This document shows positions 1 to 7,392 of a stretch of 33,123 nt of DNA, in pieces. The notes beneath the pieces were generated by a model. It was not told the origin of the DNA. It searched no databases and saw only the letters and a program-made list of their open reading frames with translations. The translations under genes were made by a program, and so were the position numbers. The stretch is from an uncultured Bacteroidales bacterium (GTDB taxonomy: Bacteria; Bacteroidota; Bacteroidia; Bacteroidales; P3): assembly GCA_937876865.1 (NCBI GenBank), contig CALEFF010000065.1, forward strand, positions 1-33,123, written 5' to 3'. Every line of letters begins with the position of its first letter. Position 1 is the first letter of the stretch.

Positions 1-28
1 GGAATAGGGATTGATTTTATAATATAAA
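1..28 (+). repeat. Copy of the 3' end and downstream flank of the WD40 gene
   Basis: Bases 1-28 are identical to 18003-18030, which hold the last Glu codon and TAG stop of the PEGA-WD40 gene and the sequence just after it. In the same register, bases 5-7 are a TAG stop. The window therefore probably starts at the last codon of a second WD40 gene lying to the left. Contigs often break inside such repeats. Only one sense codon is visible, so the paralogue itself is inferred. Confidence 0.7.
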
Positions 29-32
29 GAAA

Positions 33-80
33 AACGCTCGTGAGTCTTTGTTTTAATCAGACAAACGAGCGTTTTGTTTT
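33..80. terminator. Bidirectional hairpin terminator T1
   Basis: A 9-bp stem pairs AACGCTCGT (33-41) with ACGAGCGTT (65-73). An inner stem pairs GTCT (44-47) with AGAC (59-62). T-rich runs follow on both strands, so it can end both the rightward gene that stops at base 7 and the leftward ATPase gene that stops at 94. The outer stem is closely related to the terminators at 18032 and 19853. Confidence 0.75.
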
Positions 81-93
81 TTTATTTCTTTGT

Positions 94-1431
94 TTAAATC
101 ATTCCTGTCATATAGAAAGGAATGTACATTAATTCGTTTTCGCCTATTTGAAAGTCTTTTGTGTAGATTAAATAGCTATTTTTTATTCTTGAAGAGTACT
201 TTGCTCTGAATGCGTCAAGTGATGAGTGTGTTTTATAGCCAGATGATTTTACTTCAATAGGGCAAATTTTATTCTCTCTTGCTAAAAGAAAGTCTATTTC
301 GTAAGAGTGTTTTTCGTCTTTTGCAAATGTGTAATAAAAAAGTTTGCTACCTGTGGCTGTAATCATTTGAGCTACGAGATTTTCATATACATATCCAAGA
401 TTTGCTTCTAACTTATCGGATAATAATTTTTGGTATATTACGTTTTCTGCAAAGTCTTTATCCCAGAAAGCCATTGTAATAAACAATCCTGTGTCTGCTA
501 TAAAAAGTTTATATTTTGAAATATCTTTTGTAAGCGATAATCCAACGTTTGGATCGTTAGAATGATATGAGATAAGCACCGCTTTGCTGTCTTCAAGGTT
601 GATTAACAATTCATCTTCTGTATTGCTTGTTAATTTTCCAACTACACTGCTACTATAATATCGTGATGTGTTTTTGTTTAATTGCGAAGGAATAGCCATA
701 AACAACTTGCTTAATTTTCCTGTTACATCGATTTTTAAGAAATCATCAGCATATAATTTGATTATTCTTCGTTTTACTTCATCTACTTTCGCAAGATTGT
801 TTGTTTTTATGTACTCATTGACCGCTTGAGGCATTCCTCCAATTAACATATATAAGCGTAAATCTTTTTGTTTTGCACGATGTGCAACTCCCAAAGGCTT
901 TCTTTTTTCATAGAATGTTTTTATAAGAGGAATAGAAACTTGGTCTCCTAATGCCCAAAGGAATTCTTCAAAGTCCATAGGGTACATATTTATTTGTTCT
1001 TCTTCGCTTGGTATTGTAATATCTTTTGTGTTTTGTCTTATGCTTATAAGAGATCCTGTTTCAATATAGTCATATCTTCCGTCTTGAACAAGGTATTTGA
1101 TTGCTTGACGTGCGTTTTGACATTTTTGTACTTCATCAAATATGATTACAGACTTACGTTTTTTTAGCACAACTTTATAAATGGTTTGCAATTGTAAAAA
1201 GATAAAATCTAAATCCATTAAATCGTCAAAAAGAGATTTTACAAATTCAGATGTTTTGTTGAAATCAATAATCAAATATGAAGAATATTCATTTTTTGCA
1301 AACTCTTCTACAATAGTAGATTTACCAATTCGTCTTGCTCCTTGAATCATTAAAGCAGTCGTTCCATTGGATTCTTGTTTCCATTTGAGGATTTTGTCGT
1401 ATATTTTTCTTTTAAAAACCCTATTTTTCAT
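94..1431 (-). CDS. DUF4143-type AAA ATPase
   Basis: This 445-residue protein has the two-part architecture of the DUF4143 ATPases common in Bacteroidota. The N-terminal half is a P-loop ATPase with Walker A GARRIGKS (residues 31-38), Walker B VIIFDE ending in D99-E100, and a TGS sensor-like motif at 125-127. The C-terminal half carries a PD-(D/E)xK-like core: D380 in EIDFLL, then E393 and K395 in IEVKSS. Length is normal for the family and the gene looks intact. The cellular role of the family is not settled; it is often strain-variable. It ends against terminator T1, and its start is preceded by an operator-like palindrome and three iteron-like repeats. It is an accessory gene next to the YhcG-type nuclease gene, with which it shares direction. 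Family assignment is firm; any function beyond ATP binding and a nuclease-like fold is inference. Confidence 0.88.
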   Translation of the reverse strand: MKNRVFKRKIYDKILKWKQESNGTTALMIQGARRIGKSTIVEEFAKNEYSSYLIIDFNKTSEFVKSLFDDLMDLDFIFLQLQTIYKVVLKKRKSVIIFDEVQKCQNARQAIKYLVQDGRYDYIETGSLISIRQNTKDITIPSEEEQINMYPMDFEEFLWALGDQVSIPLIKTFYEKRKPLGVAHRAKQKDLRLYMLIGGMPQAVNEYIKTNNLAKVDEVKRRIIKLYADDFLKIDVTGKLSKLFMAIPSQLNKNTSRYYSSSVVGKLTSNTEDELLINLEDSKAVLISYHSNDPNVGLSLTKDISKYKLFIADTGLFITMAFWDKDFAENVIYQKLLSDKLEANLGYVYENLVAQMITATGSKLFYYTFAKDEKHSYEIDFLLARENKICPIEVKSSGYKTHSSLDAFRAKYSSRIKNSYLIYTKDFQIGENELMYIPFYMTGMI

Positions 1432-1445
1432 AGTATTACAATATT

Positions 1446-1469
1446 TTTAACTATGCAAAAATAGTTAAA
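1446..1469 (-). promoter_or_regulatory. Promoter -7 element inside a perfect palindrome, DUF4143 gene
   Basis: On the minus strand TATTTTTG (plus 1456-1463) fits the Bacteroidota -7 consensus TAnnTTTG, 25 bp upstream of the ATG at 1431. It is enclosed by a perfect 9-bp inverted repeat, TTTAACTAT (1446-1454) and ATAGTTAAA (1461-1469). A protein binding this palindrome would block the promoter, so it is a candidate operator. No TTTG was noted at the usual -33 distance. Confidence 0.5.
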
Positions 1470-1473
1470 TATT

Positions 1474-1557
1474 CCGTTTCCCCAAAATTTATTTTGCTAT
1501 TTTATACCGTTTCCCCGAAATTTGAAACACCGAATTATACCGTTTCCCCGAAATTTG
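1474..1557. repeat. Three 18-bp direct repeats with a 33-bp period
   Basis: Exact copies of CCGTTTCCCCGAAATTTG lie at 1507-1524 and 1540-1557, and a two-mismatch copy lies at 1474-1491. Starts are exactly 33 bp apart. The two 15-bp spacers differ but both end in TTATA or similar. The array sits immediately upstream of the DUF4143 promoter and ends 4 bp before the 38-bp porin-end repeat. The layout suggests binding sites for a regulator or the edge of a mobile cassette. Confidence 0.8.
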
Positions 1558-1561
1558 AGTG

Positions 1562-1599
1562 GTTTAATTCCACAATTCCCAACTTAATCCCCAACGGAA
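1562..1599. repeat. 38-bp direct repeat, copy A (duplicated porin 3' end)
   Basis: Identical over 38 bases to 2705-2742, which encode the last 11 residues and stop codon of the porin. Copy A is not attached to a porin reading frame: upstream of FRWGLSWELWN the frame reads unrelated sequence. It lies 21 bp past the end of the DUF1016 gene, so the two copies bracket that gene. Confidence 0.9.
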
Positions 1600-1620
1600 T
1601 GTTGATCTCCATAAATGCTT

Positions 1621-2673
1621 TTAAAGATTTTCGTTTTCTTCAAACTCTTCAATCCATTCTTTTAGCTTTTTTTGTAAAAGATTCTTGTCAGGAAGATATA
1701 ATTGATAAGCAGAAGCGTAAATATTTGCATTACTTGGCAATGTTAATTCTACAAGAGCATCATTTTTTTCTTCGCAAAGTAATATTCCTATTGTAGGATT
1801 TTCAAAATCTTCTTTTATATAACGGTCATAATAATTTACATACATTTGCATTTGTCCTAAATCTTGATGTGCAAGTTTGTCTGTTTTTAAATCAATTAGC
1901 ACATAGCATTGGAGTAATCTATTATAAAAAACTAAATCAACATAGAAATTTTGCTCATCAAATGTAAAACGTTTTTGTCTTGCCTCAAAAAGAAAGCCTT
2001 TTCCAAGTTCTAACAAGAAATTTTGCATTTTTCCAATAATGGCATTCTCTAATTTTGATTCAGAATAGGTAATATCTGGTTTTAATCCTAAAAATTCTAA
2101 TGTTAAAGGGTTCTTTATAATATCGGAAGGCTTTTCTATTGTTTGTCCTTCGCTTGCTAATCGCATAATTTCTTTTTTATTACGACTTAATGCTAAGCGT
2201 TCATAAAGGCTACTTCCTACTTGTCTACTTAATTGTCGTACACTCCATTGTTGTTTTCTGCATTCAATTTCATAAAAACTTCGAGCCTCTAAATTTTCTA
2301 AACGCATTAAAATAAGATAATGAGACCAAGAAAGAGTAAAGTGTATGTTATTTGTGTTTGTTTCAATTTGACAGACAGTGTTTGTCAAATTACTATATGC
2401 TAAATAAAATTGTCTAATTTGTCTTAAATTAGAATATGACCACCCTTCGCCAAATCGTTCAGTTAATTTTTTTGATAGATTTTGTAGAACTTCTTTTCCG
2501 TATTGAGATTTCTTTTCTCCTTTTTGCTCATTTTCTACAATATATTTGCCAATGCCAAATTTAGTGTAAACCTCTGCTGTGTTTATGGTTGTTATTATGC
2601 TTTTACGTGTTTGTTCTATTAAATTGGAAATACGTTCAAATAAAATATCTTCACGTTCTTGAATATTACTCAT
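1621..2673 (-). CDS. DUF1016/YhcG family PDDEXK nuclease domain protein
   Basis: The 350-residue product matches the YhcG family in full length: an N-terminal DUF1016-type helical region (about 10-180, with the typical YGKEVLQNLSKKL and RFGEGWSYSNLRQIRQFY stretches) followed by a PD-(D/E)xK nuclease fold (about 200-330). Visible catalytic-type residues are E209, D246 in YVDLVFYN, D261-L-K263 in LIDLKTDK, and Q274/Q276 in GQMQMYV. The set looks complete, so an active nuclease is plausible. The family is widespread and patchy, and its physiological substrate is not known to me. The gene is bracketed by 38-bp direct repeats (1562 and 2705) copied from the porin gene, which marks it as an insertion of about 1.1 kb with no recombinase of its own. 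No good -7 element is seen between 2674 and 2704. Confidence 0.9.
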   Translation of the reverse strand: MSNIQEREDILFERISNLIEQTRKSIITTINTAEVYTKFGIGKYIVENEQKGEKKSQYGKEVLQNLSKKLTERFGEGWSYSNLRQIRQFYLAYSNLTNTVCQIETNTNNIHFTLSWSHYLILMRLENLEARSFYEIECRKQQWSVRQLSRQVGSSLYERLALSRNKKEIMRLASEGQTIEKPSDIIKNPLTLEFLGLKPDITYSESKLENAIIGKMQNFLLELGKGFLFEARQKRFTFDEQNFYVDLVFYNRLLQCYVLIDLKTDKLAHQDLGQMQMYVNYYDRYIKEDFENPTIGILLCEEKNDALVELTLPSNANIYASAYQLYLPDKNLLQKKLKEWIEEFEENENL

Positions 2674-2704
2674 TTTTGTCTTTATTATTTCTTATAAATA
2701 AAAC

Positions 2705-2742
2705 GTTTAATTCCACAATTCCCAACTTAATCCCCAACGGAA
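2705..2742. repeat. 38-bp direct repeat, copy B (in situ porin 3' end)
   Basis: This copy is the native 3' end of the porin gene on the minus strand, encoding residues ending SWELWN and the TAA stop plus 2 bases. It matches copy A at 1562-1599 exactly. The gene end stayed intact, as is usual when an insertion uses the 3' end of a gene as its crossover site. Confidence 0.9.
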
Positions 2743-4461
2743 GTTAAGACCTGAGTGTGGATAGTGTGGTGTGGCGAAGTAATTGTTTGAAATTAGGCTT
2801 GCATAAGGGTGTTCAAGGCAAATGAAAAGGTTACATTGTGAAATTTTTATGTTGGCAAAAACATCGGCATAAAGGTAATTGCCTATCAACTCTTGGTTTT
2901 GGCGTGTGAAAAAGCCAATTTCTGCATTGTAAACATCGGCATAGTAGGCTGAAAAGTAGTTTAAATCTACTCCGAAAAGGCTTGTCATTTTTCCTCCAAA
3001 GAGATTGACTTTTATTGCAAGGCTTGCTTTTGCTTGAAACTCGGGTAGGCGTATTGCTTCTTGATTATCGGTTTTTTGATAAAGCATTTGTGCTTTTGCA
3101 TTGAAGATTCCAAAGTTGTAATCGCAATATGCTTTGGCTTTAAATAGGTTTGCTTTTTTGTTTACTTGAATGATTTGTAGGTTTTCATCAATATAGGTTG
3201 CGTTTTCTACTTGATTGTAAGATAGGTCTATGTTTAAATTTTTTGTGTTGTAGTTTAGTTTTAGGCTATTGGTGAGTGTTGGGTTTGTTTTGCCGTAATA
3301 TTGAATGTAATAGTTGCCATAGGCTTTGTTTTGTTCGGCTTGTAGAGTGATTCTTTTTTTATAACTTGCTTTTACAAAGGCATGGTGTTCGTTTTCTTTG
3401 CTTTGGGAGAATATTTGTGTGTATCGTCCTTCTAAATCAAAGTTTTTTATGTTTAATCCTACACTTGCAAATGGTGAAACTTGATTTTTGAAATAGGTAT
3501 CTGTGTTGCTGTAAGACAAAACTCTATGTGTGATTCCTATGTTTAGGGGAATGAAAAAGTTTTTGCTTGATGTGGTTTTGTTTGTCCACGAAAGAGTATT
3601 TTCTATGTTGGTTTGAGTGATGGAATCTCCCTTTTGTGTTTCTAAATTGTTGAATAGTCTTGTTAAATCCTCATAGATGATTTGATGACTTATTGCTCCA
3701 AGTTTTTTTTCTTTGCTTAAAAGGTAGTGTTGTGTTAAAGAAATGTTGTAATTCTTGTATTTGCTATATGCACTTGTGTAAAGGGTAGGGTAGGTCTCGG
3801 GTTTTGAATATGATTGGTTTGTCCAAAGCGTATCATGTAAGATTCCACCGTTTTCATTTAGGTAAACACGATTTCTAATGAAAGAAAGTAAGGCACGGTA
3901 TCTTCCACTTTTTGAAATATAGTTTGCTGTGAAATCAAAAAATTGGTTCATTACCTCCGAGGTTGCAAAGATTCCATCGGCGTAATTTACGTCATATTTC
4001 ACCGCTACGTTCAATCCTTTTGCAAGGTTTTGGGCATGGATTATTGTAAAGTATTGTGAGGAGTTTATATCATTGGAATATTTCAATAAACTATATGGAT
4101 TGCTTAATTGATAAAAGTTTATGTTTTCTAATGTGTGAAAATAAGGTAAGAAAAGATTGGGTAGAAAGTTGTAAGTAAGGTTTTGTGGATTGTATTCTAA
4201 ACTTTGGCTTGCTCCTCCAAGGGTTGAAAGTGTTTGAAAGAAAGGAGCGTTGATTTGTTTTGTTGCATCTACTCGATGAGTGGAGTATAAATCGTTTTCA
4301 ATCTTGTGAACGCTATCGATTAGAAAGGATTTGTTGTCGGCTTTGAAGTAAATATTTGATATATGTAGAGAGTCTTCCTTTTCTTCTTGTGAAAAGACGT
4401 GAAAAGGAAGACTTATTAGAATATATGTTAATGCAAAAAGAAATGTTTTCTTTGCTTGCAT
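2707..4461 (-). CDS. Putative outer-membrane porin (Porin_10-like)
   Basis: The 584-residue product begins with a signal peptide (MQAKKTFLFALTYILISLPFHVFSQ region, cut near residue 24) and then shows alternating hydrophobic/polar strands rich in Tyr, Asn and Phe throughout, ending in an aromatic strand SWELWN, all typical of a transmembrane beta-barrel. The segment FQTLSTLGGASQSLEYNP resembles the conserved start of the Porin_10 family of Bacteroidota putative porins. It should sit in the outer membrane; the solute is unknown. It starts 4 bp after the trxB stop codon, so the two are probably co-transcribed from the trxB promoter. Its last 11 codons are duplicated at 1562-1599. Barrel is secure; the precise family is a judgement from memory. 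Confidence 0.75.
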   Translation of the reverse strand: MQAKKTFLFALTYILISLPFHVFSQEEKEDSLHISNIYFKADNKSFLIDSVHKIENDLYSTHRVDATKQINAPFFQTLSTLGGASQSLEYNPQNLTYNFLPNLFLPYFHTLENINFYQLSNPYSLLKYSNDINSSQYFTIIHAQNLAKGLNVAVKYDVNYADGIFATSEVMNQFFDFTANYISKSGRYRALLSFIRNRVYLNENGGILHDTLWTNQSYSKPETYPTLYTSAYSKYKNYNISLTQHYLLSKEKKLGAISHQIIYEDLTRLFNNLETQKGDSITQTNIENTLSWTNKTTSSKNFFIPLNIGITHRVLSYSNTDTYFKNQVSPFASVGLNIKNFDLEGRYTQIFSQSKENEHHAFVKASYKKRITLQAEQNKAYGNYYIQYYGKTNPTLTNSLKLNYNTKNLNIDLSYNQVENATYIDENLQIIQVNKKANLFKAKAYCDYNFGIFNAKAQMLYQKTDNQEAIRLPEFQAKASLAIKVNLFGGKMTSLFGVDLNYFSAYYADVYNAEIGFFTRQNQELIGNYLYADVFANIKISQCNLFICLEHPYASLISNNYFATPHYPHSGLNFRWGLSWELWN

Positions 4462-4465
4462 TGTT

Positions 4466-5410
4466 TTATGCTAATGGATTTGCAAGTAAAAAGCGTTCGC
4501 AGTCCATTGCGGCTTTGCATCCGCTTCCCGCTGCAACGATTGCTTGACGATAAGTAGGGTCGCAAACATCTCCTGCTGCGAAAACTCCTTCTATATTTGT
4601 CTTTGAACTCTTGTCTTGTGTGATTATGTATCCTTCTTTGTTCAATTCTATTTGTCCTGCAAAGACATCTGTGTTTGGTTTATGACCTATTGCCAAGAAT
4701 ATGCCGGTTACTGCAATTTCTTTCAACTCTCCTGTTTGTGAATGCTCTAAACGAAAAGCTGTAACGCCACTATCATCTCCTAAAACTTCATTTGGTTTGT
4801 GATTCCAAACGATTTCAATTTTTGGATTAGCCTTTACTCTTTCTTGCATTGCTTTTGAGGCTCTTAATTCGTCTCTTCTAACGATTAAATAAACCTTTTT
4901 ACAAATGTTTGCAAGGTATGAGGCTTCTTCACACGCTGTATCTCCTCCGCCAACTACTGCAACTTCTTGATTTCTGTAAAAGAATCCATCGCAAGTCGCA
5001 CATGCAGAAACGCCCATTCCCATAAATTTTTGTTCGCTTTCAAGACCTAACCATCTTGCACTTGCTCCTGTTGCAATGATTACTGCTTCTGCTTCTATCT
5101 TGCTACCATTGTCTGTTTCAATTCTAAAAGGACGTGAAGAGAAATCGGCTTTTACCACAACTTCTGGGCGAACTTCTGTTCCGAAACGTTGAGCTTGTTG
5201 TTTTATTTGCTCCATCATTTCGCTTCCTTCTACGCCTTCTGGGTATCCTGGGAAGTTTTCAATCTCTGTTGTAATGGTTAATTGTCCTCCTGCTTGCATT
5301 CCTTCTAATACAACAGGCTTTAAATCTGCTCTTGCTGCGTAAATTGCCGCTGTATAGCCACCGGGGCCCGAGCCTATTATCAAACATTTTATTCTTTCAA
5401 ATTCAGACAT
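4466..5410 (-). CDS. trxB: Thioredoxin reductase
   Basis: TrxB reduces oxidised thioredoxin with NADPH through FAD and a redox-active disulfide in the cytoplasm. The 314-residue length is normal. The FAD-binding GSGPGG lies at 13-18, the active site CATC at 137-140 followed by Asp, the NADPH-binding GGGDTA at 154-159, and the second FAD motif GVFAAGDVCD near the C-terminus. All key residues are present. The gene is read leftward with the porin gene 4 bp behind it and has a clear promoter at 5443-5472, divergent from that of the TPM-domain gene. Confidence 0.97.
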   Translation of the reverse strand: MSEFERIKCLIIGSGPGGYTAAIYAARADLKPVVLEGMQAGGQLTITTEIENFPGYPEGVEGSEMMEQIKQQAQRFGTEVRPEVVVKADFSSRPFRIETDNGSKIEAEAVIIATGASARWLGLESEQKFMGMGVSACATCDGFFYRNQEVAVVGGGDTACEEASYLANICKKVYLIVRRDELRASKAMQERVKANPKIEIVWNHKPNEVLGDDSGVTAFRLEHSQTGELKEIAVTGIFLAIGHKPNTDVFAGQIELNKEGYIITQDKSSKTNIEGVFAAGDVCDPTYRQAIVAAGSGCKAAMDCERFLLANPLA

Positions 5411-5442
5411 AATTATTATAAGGTTTTTTTGTTTTGAAACTG

Positions 5443-5472
5443 CAAAAGTAGTAAAAAATGCTTTAATTCAAA
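5443..5472 (-). promoter_or_regulatory. trxB promoter
   Basis: On the minus strand TACTTTTG (plus 5443-5450) is a full match to the -7 consensus TAnnTTTG. TTTG (plus 5469-5472) lies 18 bp upstream, the expected -33 position. The start codon at 5410 is 33 bp downstream. Confidence 0.65.
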
Positions 5473-5481
5473 AAAAAATAT

Positions 5482-5489
5482 TACTTTTG
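5482..5489 (+). promoter_or_regulatory. -7 element of the TPM-domain gene
   Basis: TACTTTTG at 5482-5489 matches TAnnTTTG and is 26 bp before the ATG at 5516. No TTTG is seen 19 bp upstream. The element is divergent from the trxB promoter; the two share about 50 bp. Confidence 0.5.
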
Positions 5490-5515
5490 TAGTGTTATTT
5501 TTCTAAGAAATCTTT

Positions 5516-6745
5516 ATGAGGAAACTTGTCTTATTCTTATTATTTGTTTGTTTGGGTCAATTCAATAGCCTTTTTGCTTTCTCGGTTGAGCAAATTGTAA
5601 ACCCTAAAACAAGTTGTGCAAATTGTTATGTTGCAAATCAAGATGCTATTCTTTCGTCTTCTGCAACCGATAGAATAAATCAACTTCTTCACTCCTTGAA
5701 TCAAAAAACTGGAATAGAGATTGCAGTTGTTGCTATCAACGGTGAGCAAAATACTTCTGCAAGAGATGTGTCTATGGAGTTGTTTGATGCTTGGAAAATA
5801 GGGAAAAAAGGTGAGGATAACGGAATAATAATAATTCTTACAAAGGCTTCTCGTGAGGTTTTCATTAGAACGGGATATGGAGTTGAGGGAATTTTGACCG
5901 ATGCTTTGTCTACAAGAATTGTAAATAAGTATATGATTCCTTATTTCAAAGAAGGAAAATGGGATGAAGGCTTTATTTCGGGCGTAGAGCAGGTTGTTTC
6001 TTTGTTAGATAAGACTTATGAAAATAATTCAAAGAAAGAAAAAAATAATTCAAAGGATTATTCTATTTTTTCTTTGTTTTATTTAATTATTTCTTTGATT
6101 TATTTTGTCCTTGCTATCATATTGATTTACAAGGGCTATTCTTATATTAGTGATAACTATAAATTAGAGAAAATAAAAGCATTAAAACAAAAATCTTTGC
6201 CTTGGTTAATTGTAGGAATTGTTTTCTTTCCTGCATTATTGCTTCTTTTGATTTGGATTTATTGCATAGCGATAAGAAGAATTAAAAAATCAAGCGTACA
6301 ATGTAGTTGCTTAAATAAAATGAGGCTATTATCCGAAAAGGAGGAAGATAAGTATTTGAGTCGTAAAGCACAGATTGAAGAGGAGATAGGTAGTAAGAAT
6401 TATGATGTTTGGCTATGTGAGAAATGTGGAAATACGGTAATTTATCCGTATGATAAGATTTTGTCAAATTATAGTGAGTGTCCTTCTTGTAAGGCAAAGA
6501 CTTATTATAAGCAATCGGAGAAAGTAATGAGGTATCCTACATCTTTTAGAAATGGGGTAATGAGAAAAACTTATCGTTGCAAGAATTGTAATCATATATC
6601 TCATATTGATTCGGATATTCCAAGAAGTGGGGGAGTTATTGTAGGAGGAATGGGTAGTGGAAGCTCGTTTGGAGGAGGATTTTCCAGCGGAGGAAGTTGG
6701 GGAGGTGGCTTCTCTGGCGGTGGAGGAGGCGGTGGACGCTTCTAA
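5516..6745 (+). CDS. TPM-domain membrane protein with zinc-ribbon cysteines
   Basis: A signal peptide (1 to about 22) leads into a TPM domain (about 38-165; formerly called DUF477) containing KKGEDNGIIIILTKASREVFI and RTGYGVEG stretches typical of the family. Two membrane segments follow (about 185-205 and 228-252). The C-terminal part has cysteine pairs C263/C265, C301/C304, C322/C325 and C355/C358 with H360 and H363, which look like zinc ribbons, and a Gly/Ser-rich tail ending GGGGGGGRF. The predicted topology puts TPM outside the inner membrane and the ribbons inside. TPM proteins of this kind are commonly encoded beside LemA, as here, but their biochemical role in this group is unclear. 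The added cysteine-rich region makes the 409-residue protein longer than the simple TPM plus Gly-rich-tail form. Confidence 0.85.
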   Translation: MRKLVLFLLFVCLGQFNSLFAFSVEQIVNPKTSCANCYVANQDAILSSSATDRINQLLHSLNQKTGIEIAVVAINGEQNTSARDVSMELFDAWKIGKKGEDNGIIIILTKASREVFIRTGYGVEGILTDALSTRIVNKYMIPYFKEGKWDEGFISGVEQVVSLLDKTYENNSKKEKNNSKDYSIFSLFYLIISLIYFVLAIILIYKGYSYISDNYKLEKIKALKQKSLPWLIVGIVFFPALLLLLIWIYCIAIRRIKKSSVQCSCLNKMRLLSEKEEDKYLSRKAQIEEEIGSKNYDVWLCEKCGNTVIYPYDKILSNYSECPSCKAKTYYKQSEKVMRYPTSFRNGVMRKTYRCKNCNHISHIDSDIPRSGGVIVGGMGSGSSFGGGFSSGGSWGGGFSGGGGGGGRF

Positions 6746-6783
6746 AAGAAAGAAATGTTGAATTAAATTAAAGAAAAGAAGAT

Positions 6784-7374
6784 ATGAAGAAAAAGTTTAT
6801 TCCAATTATTATTGTTTTAGCAATAGTTGTAATACTAATTGCATGGGCTGTAAAGGCGTATAATGGTTTAGTTGTCAAAGATGAGGCTTGTTCAAAGCAA
6901 TGGTCAAAAGTAGAAAGTCAATATCAAAGAAGAATGGATTTGATTCCAAACTTGGTAAACACAGTAAAGGGTTATGCTTCTCATGAAGAGGCTACTTTAT
7001 TAAAGGTAATTGAGGCAAGAAATCAAGCATCGCAAGTAAAGATTGATGCAGAAAATATGACACAAGAGCAATTGAATAACTTTCAACAAAGTCAAGAAAA
7101 TCTTTCTTCTGCAATAAGAGGATTGAATATAGTGGTTGAGAAATATCCGGACTTGAAAGCAAATCAAAATTTCTTGGAATTACAATCGCAACTTGAAGGA
7201 ACAGAAAACAGAATTGCGGTTGAAAGACAACGTTACTCCGATGTTGTAAACGAATATAACACAAGCGTAAGACGATTCCCTAATAGCGTTTTTGCTTCTA
7301 TGTTTGGCTTTGATAAGAAACCTTACTTTGAGGCTCAATCGGGAGCAGAAAATGCACCAAAAGTAGAATTTTAA
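6784..7374 (+). CDS. lemA: LemA family protein
   Basis: The 196-residue product has one N-terminal membrane segment (about 5-25) followed by the LemA helical domain. Family hallmarks are visible: YNGLVVKDEACSKQWSKVES near residue 26, YQRRMDLIPNLVNTVKGYA, and the central RGLNIVVEKYPDLKANQNF and TENRIAVERQRYSDVVNEYN segments. The protein should be anchored in the inner membrane with the helical domain outside. The family's role is not established; its neighbour is a TPM protein, a recurrent partner. It lies 38 bp after that gene and 18 bp before parC, so the three may be one transcript. Confidence 0.95.
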   Translation: MKKKFIPIIIVLAIVVILIAWAVKAYNGLVVKDEACSKQWSKVESQYQRRMDLIPNLVNTVKGYASHEEATLLKVIEARNQASQVKIDAENMTQEQLNNFQQSQENLSSAIRGLNIVVEKYPDLKANQNFLELQSQLEGTENRIAVERQRYSDVVNEYNTSVRRFPNSVFASMFGFDKKPYFEAQSGAENAPKVEF

Positions 7375-7392
7375 ATATCCTTTCTTTAAAAA

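Noticed and set aside
1474..1557. CRISPR-like array
   Set aside because: Only three units, 18-bp repeats and 15-bp spacers are too short, and there are no cas genes.
1494..1796. Open frame of 100 codons starting in the 33-bp repeats
   Set aside because: It only translates the repeats and then runs antisense to the DUF1016 gene; no signal of a real protein.
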